From: Armatimonadota bacterium
GTDB taxonomy: Bacteria; Sysuimicrobiota; Sysuimicrobiia; Sysuimicrobiales; Kaftiobacteriaceae
Direction of reading: 5' to 3'
Length of the DNA stretch: 64,000 nucleotides
Assembly (NCBI GenBank): GCA_031459765.1
Contig: JAVKHY010000001.1
Location: forward strand, 1 to 64,000
Positions 35,586-44,204 of the stretch are shown piece by piece. The stretch's first letter is position 1. Each line of letters begins with the position of its first letter. A program made the position numbers and the translations under genes. The notes beneath the pieces are model-generated. The model had not been told where the DNA came from. It ran no database searches and saw only the letters and a list, made by a program, of their open reading frames with translations.

Positions 35586-35926
35586 GCCTTGCCGCGGGAG
35601 GTCCGGACGGGATACTTTCGGCGGTTCTGGGACAGTTTGAATCGGACCGCGCCGGCGATGTCAAGCCCCGCGCGGTTGGCGAACGCCAGGCAGTAGATCA
35701 CCACGTCGGCCAGCTCCTCCTGCGCCGCCCGCCGCACCTGCGGACGGCGCAGGAGGTCGCCGCTGGACGCGCCGTCAACCCACTGGAAGACCTCCATGAG
35801 CTCGGCCGCCTCCACCGCGATCCCCATGGCCAGGTTCTTCGGGGTATGAAATTGCTCCCACGCGCGCTGCCGGACGAACCGTCGGACCAGGTCTTTCAGG
35901 CCACCGACCGTCGTCGTTCTATCCAT
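35576..35926 (-). CDS. MazG-like nucleotide pyrophosphohydrolase
   Basis: A protein of 116 residues. The ExxE...ExxD metal motif is seen as AVEAAELMEVFQW near residue 39 and EELADVVIYCLAFA near residue 75. It is close to the iMazG/dCTPase type that hydrolyses non-canonical dNTPs. ATG 35926 is used; the longer ORF upstream is antisense shadow. Convergent with the flavoprotein gene. Confidence 0.88.
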   Translation of the reverse strand: MDRTTTVGGLKDLVRRFVRQRAWEQFHTPKNLAMGIAVEAAELMEVFQWVDGASSGDLLRRPQVRRAAQEELADVVIYCLAFANRAGLDIAGAVRFKLSQNRRKYPVRTSRGKAQP

Positions 35927-35967
35927 ACCCGGGTGATTGCCGCAGGCGCGGCGGTTTCCTGCCACGC

Positions 35968-37458
35968 TCAGCGGCTGATGGTGATGCGGCCCTCCGGCCG
36001 CGGGCTGATGGTCCGGGCGCGCTGGATGGCCTCGATGACGGCGGTCACCATCAGCGGGCCGCCCGATGGGCCGACCAGGACCTCGCCCGAGGCCAGCATC
36101 GCGTAGCCGTCGCCGCCGCGCAGCATGAAGTCGTTCGTCGCCACCGTGTAGGTGGCCGCGTCGTCCAGCGGGCGTCCGCCGACGCGGATCTCCAGGAGGC
36201 GCGAGCCGACGGTGCGGTCGGGGTTGAAGCTGTACGTCAGACCGGACACCTGGGGGAAGCGCCCGCCGACCTGCTGCCACTGGCTGACCCCGTTCTCCAG
36301 GGCGGATCGGATCGCCGTCCCACGCACCGCCACCTTCACGATGACGTTGCCGAAGGGCAACCAGGCGAAGACGTCGCGCCGGCGGATCGGTCCCGGCGGG
36401 AAGAGCGCGTTCGTGCGGATCCCGCCGCCGTTCGTGATCGCCACGTCGGCGGCCACTGCGGCGCGCATCACGTCCGCGATGTAGTTTCCAAGCGCCGACT
36501 CCTGCTGGCGCACCGTCTGGTTGCGGGCATCCAGGGGTGTGGTCGTCTCGCCGATCACGACCTCCAGGTCCCTGGCCAGCTGATCCGCGTAACGCCTGAG
36601 AAGCGCGGCCATCGCCGGATCGGCCGGGGTCTTCTCGTCGATGGTGACCAGCTCGTGGGCGGCCCGCGGCGCGCCCCGCAGGGGCACGCGCGTCACCCCG
36701 AGCCACTTCGCATCCGAGCCGGCTTTGGCGATCAGGCGTCCGCCCACGGTACGCGTCAACGGATCGTGCTCGTGCCCGCCGATGACGAGATCGACCTCCG
36801 GGACGGCGGCGAGCAGGCGCTCATCGTCCTCGACCCGCAGGTGGGTCAGGGCGATGATGCGCTCCGCGCCGGCCCGCCGTATCACGGACACAACGGCGCG
36901 GGCGGAGGCAATCGGATCTCCGAACCAGGTTGCCCCCGGCGACGACGAGGTCTCGGTCTCAGGCGTGAGCAGGCCGAAGATGCCGACGTTGACGCCGCAG
37001 ACGTTGCGGATGAGATACAGCCGCGTGCCGGGAAAGGGCCGCGCGCCGGCCACGAAGACGTTCGAGATCACCCACGGGAACTTCGATTCGCCAATCCGCC
37101 TTTGCAGCTCGGCCGGTCCGTAGTCGAACTCGTGGTTGCCTAGAGTGGCTGCGTCCACGCCGAGGAGGTTCAACCCGTCGATGAGCTGCGCCCCTTTGAA
37201 CACCGACGACTCCACCGAGGGTGAGATCAGGTCGCCGGCAAAGAGCAGCAGCGTGCACCGCTCGCTGGCCCGGAACCGCCGCACGGCTCCGGCCAGGCGG
37301 TCCAGACCGCCCAGCTTGCCGTTCTCCACGGCGCTCAACTGGTAGTCGTCGTTGAAGTGCAGGACGACCAGCGTCGACGGCTGAGGAACGGCGGACGGCG
37401 CCGGCCCGAGCAGCAAGAGCAGCATGGCGATGAGAGCGGAAAGCCGCAGGCGCTTCAT
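35968..37458 (-). CDS. Secreted 5'-nucleotidase / 2',3'-cyclic phosphodiesterase (UshA-like)
   Basis: A protein of 496 residues with a signal peptide (LSALIAMLLLLLGPAPSA). The metallophosphatase domain shows LHFNDDYQLSAV, LLFAGDLISPS, TLGNHEFDYGP and VIGGHEHDPL; note HFNDDY where the common form is HTNDxH, so the usual second His is Tyr. The C-terminal nucleotide-binding domain has AITNGGGIRTNALFPPG and ATNDFMLRGGDGY. It scavenges phosphate or nucleosides outside the cell. ATG 37458 follows GGAGG. Confidence 0.9.
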   Translation of the reverse strand: MKRLRLSALIAMLLLLLGPAPSAVPQPSTLVVLHFNDDYQLSAVENGKLGGLDRLAGAVRRFRASERCTLLLFAGDLISPSVESSVFKGAQLIDGLNLLGVDAATLGNHEFDYGPAELQRRIGESKFPWVISNVFVAGARPFPGTRLYLIRNVCGVNVGIFGLLTPETETSSSPGATWFGDPIASARAVVSVIRRAGAERIIALTHLRVEDDERLLAAVPEVDLVIGGHEHDPLTRTVGGRLIAKAGSDAKWLGVTRVPLRGAPRAAHELVTIDEKTPADPAMAALLRRYADQLARDLEVVIGETTTPLDARNQTVRQQESALGNYIADVMRAAVAADVAITNGGGIRTNALFPPGPIRRRDVFAWLPFGNVIVKVAVRGTAIRSALENGVSQWQQVGGRFPQVSGLTYSFNPDRTVGSRLLEIRVGGRPLDDAATYTVATNDFMLRGGDGYAMLASGEVLVGPSGGPLMVTAVIEAIQRARTISPRPEGRITISR

Positions 37459-37548
37459 GGACACCTCCGAAAATCCCCAAGGGAACAGGGGAGGAGTTCA
37501 AGAATCACCCGACGACCCCCTGGCGGAAGGCGCATCGCAGACGCGGCG

Positions 37549-38058
37549 ATGACATCCACCGAAGTCCTGGCCCGCCTTACCCGCATGGGCAACCCCACCA
37601 ACGTCGCCGGAATGGCCCGGTTCGGGATCACACCCAAGACCCGGATCTCGTCGATCAGGTCTGTGCGCTCATCGCACGCACGCCCTTCGTGCTGAAGAAG
37701 ATCCGCCAGTGGTCGAAGCGCGACGAGGAGTTCGTCAAGCGTACGGCGTTCTCTTTGATCGCCGAGCTGGCCTGGGGGACCGGCGGCTGACCGGCGCGGA
37801 GCTCGAGCGGTTCTTCCCGATGATCACAGCCGCGGCGACCGACGAGCGGAACTACGTGCGGAAGGCCGTGAACTGGGCGCTGCGCAACATCGGCAAGCGA
37901 AATCGTGCGCTGAACCGGCGGGCGATCGCCGTGGCGAAGGAGATCGGGAAGAGGGACTCCAGGGCGGCCGCTGGATCGCCGCCGACGCGCTGCGCGAACT
38001 GACCAGCGACAGGGTTCAGGCCCGCCTGAGCAGGCCGTCACGGACCCGGGAGATGTAA
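37549..38058 (+). pseudogene. Decayed DNA alkylation repair (AlkD-like) gene
   Basis: Fragments of an AlkD-like HEAT-repeat glycosylase are spread over frames: MTSTEVLARLTRMGNPTNVA then GITPKT, then DQVCALIARTPFVLKKIRQW and SKRDEEFVKRTAFSLIAELA, then DERNYVRKAVNWALRNIGKR, and finally AARWIAADALRELTSDR ending at TAA 38056. About 60-70 codons between the first two blocks are missing and at least two frameshifts follow. It is non-functional as written. This accounts for the otherwise gene-free stretch of 600 bases. Confidence 0.75.
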
Positions 38059-38065
38059 GGGATGA

Positions 38066-39343
38066 TCAGTCCCGGGCCAGGGTCGCCAGCAGGGGCATGA
38101 TGTCCACCCCGAAGAGCAGACCGAGATCCCCTTTCGCCGCCTCCCGCTCGCCGAAAGCCGTGGTGGCGTCGGGCTGCACGCCGGGGCCGGCGATCAGCAG
38201 CGGAACCGGGTCGGCGGAGTGACCCCGCAGGGCGCAGGGGGTGGCGTGGTCCGCCGTGACCGCCAGGATGACCTCCCGGCGGTCGATCCGGGGGAGCAGC
38301 TCGCCGAAGAACGCCCGGTCGATGAGCGCAATCACGTCGCGCTTGGCCGCGCAGTCGCCGTCGTGGCCGGGTTCATCGGGCCCTTTGAGGTGCAGATAGA
38401 GGCCGCCGTGGCGGCGGATCTCCTCCGCGGCGCGGTGCGCCCAGGTGCGGTAGGCGCTCTCCCGATCCCTGGCGCTCGGCGGGACTTCGATGATACTCAT
38501 CCCCAGCAGCCGGGCGATCCCGCGCTCGACCGGCATCTCCACGAAACAGCCGATCTCGACCCCGAAGCGGTCCTTGATGGAAGGGACCCGGGGCAGATGA
38601 TCGCCCGCGTCGCGCACCAGAATGACGTTGCCGGGCGGCTTGCCCTCGGCGCGCCGGCGTTGGTTCACCGGGTGACCGTCCATGATCTCCCGACTCTTCC
38701 GGGTGAACTCGTTGACGAGCTCGGCGGAGATCCAGGCCTCGGGGGAGTCGTCGAGGGGCGTGCACTCCATCACCTCGCGGCCGGGGTTGACCACGGCCAC
38801 GCCCAGGCCTTCCATCCGCGCGTAGGCCGGGTCGGTGTTGGAGATTTTGGCGGAGAGCCGCCCCTCGCGCGGGTAGAAGACGACGGCGCAGCGGTGCCCG
38901 ATCGTGGCCCGTACGGTGACGTCCGCCGGTCCCTGCCGCAGTCTGAGCTCGCTGTTCACGGCCTCGGCCAGGGCCCGCGCTTCCTCCGAGGTCAGGTTGC
39001 GGCCGACCCGGCGATCCACGATCGTCCAGCCCTCGCCCAGCGTGGCGAAGTTCCCGCGCAGAGCGAGGTCCCCGTCCTTGAAGGGTAGGCCGCTGCCGAG
39101 GGCTTCCAGCGGCCCCCGGCCGGCGTGGTAGCGCAGCGGGTCGTAGCCGAGGATGGCCATCACCGCCACATCGGATTCGGGCGCCACGCCCTTGCCGACG
39201 GTGATCACCGTGCCCTGCCGCCCTTCGGCGGCCAGGCGGTCGAGGTGGGGCGTCGGCGCCGCCTCCAGGGGGGTCTGCCCGCCCAGCGCCGGGGACGGAC
39301 GATCGCCCAGGCCGTCCAGGATGACGTAGAGGATCTTCCTCAT
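38066..39343 (-). CDS. apgM: Cofactor-independent phosphoglycerate mutase, archaeal type
   Basis: A protein of 425 residues of the alkaline-phosphatase superfamily. It begins KILYVILDGLGDRPSPALGG, has GVAPESDVAVMAILGYDP near residue 52 with the nucleophile Ser, YLHLKGPDEPGHDGD near residue 320 and AVTADHATPCALRGHS near residue 375. It interconverts 3- and 2-phosphoglycerate. The start overlaps the DapF-like stop as ATGA. Related proteins act as phosphonoacetate or homoserine-phosphate enzymes, so the exact substrate is not certain. Confidence 0.87.
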   Translation of the reverse strand: MRKILYVILDGLGDRPSPALGGQTPLEAAPTPHLDRLAAEGRQGTVITVGKGVAPESDVAVMAILGYDPLRYHAGRGPLEALGSGLPFKDGDLALRGNFATLGEGWTIVDRRVGRNLTSEEARALAEAVNSELRLRQGPADVTVRATIGHRCAVVFYPREGRLSAKISNTDPAYARMEGLGVAVVNPGREVMECTPLDDSPEAWISAELVNEFTRKSREIMDGHPVNQRRRAEGKPPGNVILVRDAGDHLPRVPSIKDRFGVEIGCFVEMPVERGIARLLGMSIIEVPPSARDRESAYRTWAHRAAEEIRRHGGLYLHLKGPDEPGHDGDCAAKRDVIALIDRAFFGELLPRIDRREVILAVTADHATPCALRGHSADPVPLLIAGPGVQPDATTAFGEREAAKGDLGLLFGVDIMPLLATLARD

Positions 39344-40209
39344 CGCGCCGCCTCCACCGCCTCGAGGAAAGCCGGGCTGAGCACGCCGGTGTAGACCTCC
39401 ACCGCCGGACCCGACATCCGCACCGTCCAGTCCTCGCCCACCGTGATCGCCAGCTCGCCGCCCGGCATGACGATCGCCACCTCGCGGTCGGCCAGTCCTT
39501 TGCGCACCGCGGCGCAGGCCACGGCGCAGGCGCTGCTGCCCGAGGCCATCGTCTCGCCGGCGCCGCGCTCCCAGATCACGGCCGCGATCCGCCGGCGCGA
39601 GTGGACCTGCGCAAACTGGACATTCGTGCGGGCGGGGAAGAGCGGGTGCGTCTCCAGGCGCGGGCCGAGCCGGTGCAGGGCGACGGCGGCCAGGTCGGGG
39701 ACGAACACCACGCAGTGCGGGTTGCCCACCGACACCGCGGTGATCTGCAGGCGCTGGCCGTCGACCTCCAGGGGTTCATCCACGACCTCGCGCGGCGGGC
39801 CGGCCACGGGGATGCGCTCGCTGCGGAAGGTCGCGGCGCCCATGTCCACGGTGATCCGCTCCACGCGCCCGCCGACCTGGTGCAGCGTGACGTGGACGAG
39901 GCCGCCGGCCGTCTCCACCGTGAACGCCGGACCGGCGGTCAACCCGTGATCGTGCAGGTAGCGCGCGAAGATGCGCAGGCCGTTGCCGCTCTTCTCCGCC
40001 TCGCTGCCGTCCGGGTTGAAGATGCGCACCCCGAAGTCGGCGACGGACGAGGGCACGCGGGCGAGGATGCCGTCGGAGCCCACTCCGCGATGACGGTCGC
40101 AGAGCAGGCGGATCGCCGCGGGGGTCAGCGGGAACGACAGGGCGTCCGGCTCGACGACGATGTAGTCGTTCCCCAGGGCGTGGGATTTCACGAAGCCGTT
40201 GCGCCGCAT
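39340..40209 (-). CDS. DapF-like racemase/epimerase with both catalytic Cys replaced by Ser
   Basis: A protein of 289 residues with the diaminopimelate epimerase fold: KSHALGNDYIVVEPDAL, FNPDGSEAEKSGNGLRIFAR near residue 65 and ERGAGETMASGSSACAVA near residue 214. In true DapF the two catalytic Cys sit in CGNG and ACGSG; here they are Ser74 and Ser223. The thiol-pair chemistry of DapF is therefore not available as usual. It may be a divergent isomerase of another substrate or use serine. Genes around it (ddl, NUDIX, apgM) do not settle the role. Confidence 0.8.
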   Translation of the reverse strand: MRRNGFVKSHALGNDYIVVEPDALSFPLTPAAIRLLCDRHRGVGSDGILARVPSSVADFGVRIFNPDGSEAEKSGNGLRIFARYLHDHGLTAGPAFTVETAGGLVHVTLHQVGGRVERITVDMGAATFRSERIPVAGPPREVVDEPLEVDGQRLQITAVSVGNPHCVVFVPDLAAVALHRLGPRLETHPLFPARTNVQFAQVHSRRRIAAVIWERGAGETMASGSSACAVACAAVRKGLADREVAIVMPGGELAITVGEDWTVRMSGPAVEVYTGVLSPAFLEAVEAAR

Positions 40210-40237
40210 GAGCCGCTGGAAGGATTCGGCGCGGAGG

Positions 40238-40780
40238 TCAGGAGTTCTTGCGCAGCAGCTCTTCCACGAGGCGGTGGACGACCGCCCGGAACCGCCCCCA
40301 ATCCCGCCAGGTGCTCTCAAGGTCGGGGGCCTGCTCCGGCCCCAGCGCCTCGAGCGCGCCGGCCAGCGCGACCAGCGTCCCCGAGGGCACCCAGCGGAAG
40401 TCGGCCACCTGCTCGTGCGGATCCTGCGGTCGGGGCGCGCCGTCCACCCCCTCGATCAGGAAGACGAACGACCGGCAGGCCAGAGCGGGGCCGCCGCGGT
40501 AGGTCACCACGGCGATCGGAACGGTCTGCGCCGGCGCCACCGTCCAGCCGGTCTCTTCCCACGCCTCCCGGTGCAGGGCGTGCAGCACCGCTTCGCCCGG
40601 CCGGATACCCCCGGTGGGCAGCCGGTACACGCCTGACGGGTAGAACGTCTTGCGCATGACGAGGACGTCGCCCCCCGGCCGACGGAAGACAATGCAGACC
40701 TCGTCGGGCCGGGCCGCGCCGCGAGGAAAGGCGAAGGTGTTCGCGCCCAGCTCGACCGCGCGCCGCACGGGGCCGCTCAC
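40238..40780 (-). CDS. NUDIX hydrolase
   Basis: A protein of 180 residues. The NUDIX box GGIRPGEAVLHALHREAWEE then TGW is complete near residue 58. It hydrolyses a nucleoside-diphosphate-linked substrate that cannot be named. GTG start overlaps the ddl stop as GTGA. It is 28 nt upstream of the DapF-like gene. Confidence 0.88.
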   Translation of the reverse strand: MSGPVRRAVELGANTFAFPRGAARPDEVCIVFRRPGGDVLVMRKTFYPSGVYRLPTGGIRPGEAVLHALHREAWEETGWTVAPAQTVPIAVVTYRGGPALACRSFVFLIEGVDGAPRPQDPHEQVADFRWVPSGTLVALAGALEALGPEQAPDLESTWRDWGRFRAVVHRLVEELLRKNS

Positions 40781-41835
40781 CGTCCCGCCCGGCGCAGGGC
40801 GGAGCGGATGATCCGGTCCAGCAGCTCCGGGAAGGAGATCCCGGCGGCCTTCGCCGCATCGGGCAGCAGGCTGGTCGCCGTCATGCCGGGGATGGTGTTG
40901 ACCTCGAGCACGACGATGTCGTGGTCCCGCGCGATCATGTCCACACGGCCCATCCCTTCGCAGCCCAGCGCCTGGTAAGCCCGCACGGCCAGGGCCTGGG
41001 CCCGCTGGGCCACGTCCTCGCTGACCCGGGCGGGGATGAGGTGGTCGCTGCCGCCGCTGCTGTACTTCGCCTCATAGGTGTAGAACTCGGCGTGGGGGAG
41101 GACCTCGATGAGCGGGAGGGGCACGGGGGTGCGGGTCTCGGGATCGTCGAGGATCCCGCAGGTCAGCTCCACCCCGGCGACATACTCCTCGACGAGCGCG
41201 AGGGGGCCGTGGGCCAGCGCCGCCTCCATCGCCGCGTCCAGCGCGCCGTCCCCGCGGACCAGCGAGACGCCGATGCTGCTGCCCACCGCGTTCGGCTTGA
41301 CCACGCAGGGATAGCCGAGCAGCCGCTCCACCTGGTGGTGGACATGCCTGCGGTCCCGCCAGAGATCGGCCGTGACGCTGAGATAGCCGGGAACCGGGAT
41401 GCGGTGCCACTCGAAGATCTGCCGGCTGCGCAGTTTGTCCATGGCCAGCGCGCTGGCCAGGACGCCGGAACCCGTGTAGGGGATGCCCAGGAGTTCCAGT
41501 AGCCCCTGCATCGTGCCGTCTTCGCCGTAGGGCCCGTGCATGGCGATGAAGGCGACATCCACCTGGTCCCGCTCGACGAACCGGCCGCAGGGGCCGGCCG
41601 CCCCACGGTCTTCATCGTCCGTGCGCCGCAGGCGCAAACCCTCCCCGGCACCGCCGGCGGGAAGCGTCAGCAGGTCAGACCGCGGCAACCACCTCCCCTC
41701 CCTGGTGATCTCCACAGGGAGGACGCGGTACCGCTGCGGATCGAGCGCCGCGACGACCTGGACGCCCGTCGCGATCGAGACGTCGCGCTCGGGCGAGGGC
41801 CCTCCCATCAGCACCGCAACCCGCAACTTCCTCAC
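40777..41835 (-). CDS. ddl: D-alanine--D-alanine ligase
   Basis: A protein of 352 residues of the ATP-grasp family. It begins RVAVLMGGPSPERDVSIATG, has FIAMHGPYGEDGTMQGLLEL near residue 93, VVKPNAVGSSIGVSLV near residue 175 and VLEVNTIPGMTATSLLP near residue 315. It makes D-Ala-D-Ala for peptidoglycan. GTG start overlaps the GntR stop as GTGA, so ddl is the second gene of a five-gene operon. Confidence 0.95.
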   Translation of the reverse strand: MRKLRVAVLMGGPSPERDVSIATGVQVVAALDPQRYRVLPVEITREGRWLPRSDLLTLPAGGAGEGLRLRRTDDEDRGAAGPCGRFVERDQVDVAFIAMHGPYGEDGTMQGLLELLGIPYTGSGVLASALAMDKLRSRQIFEWHRIPVPGYLSVTADLWRDRRHVHHQVERLLGYPCVVKPNAVGSSIGVSLVRGDGALDAAMEAALAHGPLALVEEYVAGVELTCGILDDPETRTPVPLPLIEVLPHAEFYTYEAKYSSGGSDHLIPARVSEDVAQRAQALAVRAYQALGCEGMGRVDMIARDHDIVVLEVNTIPGMTATSLLPDAAKAAGISFPELLDRIIRSALRRAGR

Positions 41836-42845
41836 GATCGGGATCCCCGGCGGGCGTCGTCTCGTCGCGCCCCGGCGGTCCGCTGCGGCGGGCGCCCGCG
41901 CCAGGCCCGGATCCGTTCCGCCAGCAGCGCCACGGCGCCCTCGCCCAGCACGCTGGCGAAGGGGATCACCCGCGCCCGGGAGGGAATCTGCGCGGCGATG
42001 CGCTCGAGCACCTTGGGCGAGGCCAGGACGACGTCGGCCGCCCGAAGCACCTGGCGCAGCCGGGCGGCGTGCTGAAGCGTCGCCGTCAGGATGCGGGCGC
42101 GGGAAATCCCCACGGCGCGGATCGAGCGGGCCTTGCTCTGCACTCCTTCCTGGGTGGCGCAGACCAGCGCGATCCGGCTGCCGGGGGGCAGGTGGCCGAC
42201 CTCGTCCAGCGTGTGGAAGTCCGGCGCCGCCATCAGCCCGACGACCTCGTGGCGGGGCAGGGCGGCCTGGACCTCCTCGACGTGAAACAGGGTCGTGGCC
42301 ACGATGTCAAGACGCTCCGCGGCGCCGCGGAGGTCGGACAGGAGGACCGCCTCCAGCGGATAGCCCAGCCTGGCGCTCAACTGCCGCGAGAAATACGCCA
42401 GGTCCGACGGATTGCACTCCACGAACCCCACCCGGGGTCCGGCCTGCTCCCACCGGGCGGCGGCACGCGAAGCCACGAGGTCGGCCACCGCCGTCTCGGA
42501 GAGGCCCCGCGCGGCGGCCTCCGCCAGGAGACGATCGGCCAGCGGCACGAGCTCGGCGGCGCCGTCGGAGGGAGGGGTCGGGGGCACGTACGTGCCCCGT
42601 CCCGGGGCCGTCACCACCCATCCCTCCCGTTCCAGCGCGGCGTACACCTTGGCCACGGTGTTGCGGTTGACCCGGAGAAAGCCGGCCAGGACGCGCACCG
42701 GCGGCAGGCGATCCCCGGGCGCGAGGTGCCCGGCCCGGATGAGCGCCTGCAGCTGACCGGCAATCTGGCGGGCGATGGGCAACGGGCCGTCCCGGCGGAC
42801 ACGGACGGCGAGGGGGGTGATTGTCCTGGTCTTAGTAGGACACAC
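41832..42845 (-). CDS. GntR family transcriptional regulator with a long effector domain
   Basis: A protein of 337 residues. The winged helix is at residues about 15-85: PLPIARQIAGQLQALIRAGH then LAPGDRLPPVRVLAGFLRVN and NTVAKVYAALEREGW, as in the YtrA/MocR-like groups. The C-terminal 240 residues are not the aminotransferase domain of MocR and resemble a ligand-binding domain (VGFVECNPSDLAYFSRQL). It leads the ddl operon and divergently faces the PAS/MBL operon. The GTG start lies only 7 nt after the predicted -10 box, so the mRNA is probably leaderless. Confidence 0.85.
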   Translation of the reverse strand: MCPTKTRTITPLAVRVRRDGPLPIARQIAGQLQALIRAGHLAPGDRLPPVRVLAGFLRVNRNTVAKVYAALEREGWVVTAPGRGTYVPPTPPSDGAAELVPLADRLLAEAAARGLSETAVADLVASRAAARWEQAGPRVGFVECNPSDLAYFSRQLSARLGYPLEAVLLSDLRGAAERLDIVATTLFHVEEVQAALPRHEVVGLMAAPDFHTLDEVGHLPPGSRIALVCATQEGVQSKARSIRAVGISRARILTATLQHAARLRQVLRAADVVLASPKVLERIAAQIPSRARVIPFASVLGEGAVALLAERIRAWRGRPPQRTAGARRDDARRGSRS

Positions 42846-42852
42846 TATGACA

Positions 42853-42882
42853 ATTATGCCCGCCCCCGCAGGATCCAGTCAA
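42853..42882 (-). promoter_or_regulatory. Promoter of the gntR-ddl operon
   Basis: On the minus strand TTGACT (42882-42877), 18-nt spacer, CATAAT (42858-42853), with the GTG start at 42845. TAGT and ACTA half-sites with a 7-nt gap (plus strand, 42834-42848) overlap the start codon and may be an autoregulatory GntR operator. Confidence 0.6.
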
Positions 42883-42963
42883 CCTCCCCGGCGGGGAGTG
42901 CGGGAAAGGGACGGGCCACCTCCGGCGAATACTCTCCGGGTCGGGCGGATCCGGGGGAGGCCG

Positions 42964-43359
42964 ATGGCGCAGAAAGAGATCGAGGTCATCCTGATGCGAC
43001 AGCTGGCCAGCTACCTCAGCGTGCCCATCTTCGTCGTCAACCCCGAGGGAACGCTGCTCTTCTACAACGAGCCGGCCGAGGGCCTGCTCGGCGTGACCTA
43101 TGATGAGGCCGGCGAGATGCCCATGGCGGAGTGGTCCACGATCTTCAAGCCCACGGACGAAGCCGGTCGGCCTCTGCCTCCGGACACGCTGCCGCTGGTG
43201 GCCACCCTGCGCACAGGATTGCCTTCCCGCGCCACCTTGTGGATCACGGGTCTGGACGGGGTGCGCCGCAAACTCGACATCATCACCTTCCCCCTCAGCG
43301 GACAGGGCCACCGCCTCCTGGGGGCCGCGGCCATCCTCTGGGATGTGAACCCCCGATGA
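42964..43359 (+). CDS. PAS-domain protein
   Basis: A 131-residue single PAS domain (SVPIFVVNPEGTLLFYNEPA near residue 18, then WSTIFKPTDEAGRPLPPDTL). It has no output domain, so it may act as a free sensor or partner. ATG 42964 has GGGGGAGG just upstream; the longer ORF begins inside the gntR promoter. Its stop overlaps the start of the MBL gene. Confidence 0.82.
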   Translation: MAQKEIEVILMRQLASYLSVPIFVVNPEGTLLFYNEPAEGLLGVTYDEAGEMPMAEWSTIFKPTDEAGRPLPPDTLPLVATLRTGLPSRATLWITGLDGVRRKLDIITFPLSGQGHRLLGAAAILWDVNPR

Positions 43360-44204
43360 TGGTGACCCTGTGGGGCACCCGGGGCTCGCTGCCCAGCGCC
43401 GGCCCCGAGACGGTGCGCTACGGAGGAAACACCTCCTGCGTCGAGGTGCGGGGCGAGGACGGCACCCTCATCGTGCTGGACGCCGGAACCGGAATCCGCC
43501 GGTTGAGCGCGGCGGTGGACCCGGACGACCGGCGCATCCACATCCTCCTCACGCACCTGCACATGGATCACCTCCAGGGGTTGGGGTTCTTCGAGCCCCT
43601 GTACCGCCCCGACGTCGAGGTGCACCTCTGGGGACCGCCGTCCACCACGCACGACCTGCGCACGCGTCTCCTCAAGTACCTCTCCCCGCCGCTGTTCCCG
43701 GTGCGTCTGCGCGATCTGCCCTGCCGCCTGTTCCTGCACGATGTCCCCATGCGGGACTTCCCGCTGGAATCGTTGCGCGTCCACTGCGCGCTGGTCTGTC
43801 ACCCCGGCCCGACGGTGGGCTACCGCCTCACCGAGGACGGAGCCGCCCTGGTCTACATCCCCGATCACGAGCCGGCCCTCGGCGCCAGGCGCTTCCCGCT
43901 CGCCCCGGAGTGGACGTCGGGCTACGACCTGGCCAGAGACGCCGACCTGCTCATCCACGACGCGCAGTTTACCGACGCGGAGTACGCCAGGAAGGTGGGC
44001 TGGGGACACAGCGCCCTCCGTCACACGGTGGCCTTCGCCTCCCTCGCCCGGGTACGACGTCTGGTGACGTTCCACCACGACCCCGGCCACAGCGACGACC
44101 TGCTGGACGCCCTCGCCGGGGAGGCGCGCCGGGCCGGGCCGCTGCCCTTCGAGTTCATCCCGGGCCAGGAAGGGATGATTTTCCAGGTGCCCTCGCGCGC
44201 GTGA
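43356..44204 (+). CDS. MBL-fold metallohydrolase
   Basis: A 282-residue metallo-beta-lactamase-fold protein. It begins VTLWGTRGSLPSAGPETVRY, a pattern of the phosphodiesterase-like group, with VLDAGTGIRRL near residue 40 and metal motif LLTHLHMDHLQGL near residue 68. Further ligands are in VCHPGPTVGYR and IPDHEP. The likely substrate is a phosphodiester or similar small molecule. It may work with the PAS protein encoded just upstream. Overlapping starts and stops tie it to the PAS and MFS genes. Confidence 0.87.
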   Translation: MMVTLWGTRGSLPSAGPETVRYGGNTSCVEVRGEDGTLIVLDAGTGIRRLSAAVDPDDRRIHILLTHLHMDHLQGLGFFEPLYRPDVEVHLWGPPSTTHDLRTRLLKYLSPPLFPVRLRDLPCRLFLHDVPMRDFPLESLRVHCALVCHPGPTVGYRLTEDGAALVYIPDHEPALGARRFPLAPEWTSGYDLARDADLLIHDAQFTDAEYARKVGWGHSALRHTVAFASLARVRRLVTFHHDPGHSDDLLDALAGEARRAGPLPFEFIPGQEGMIFQVPSRA

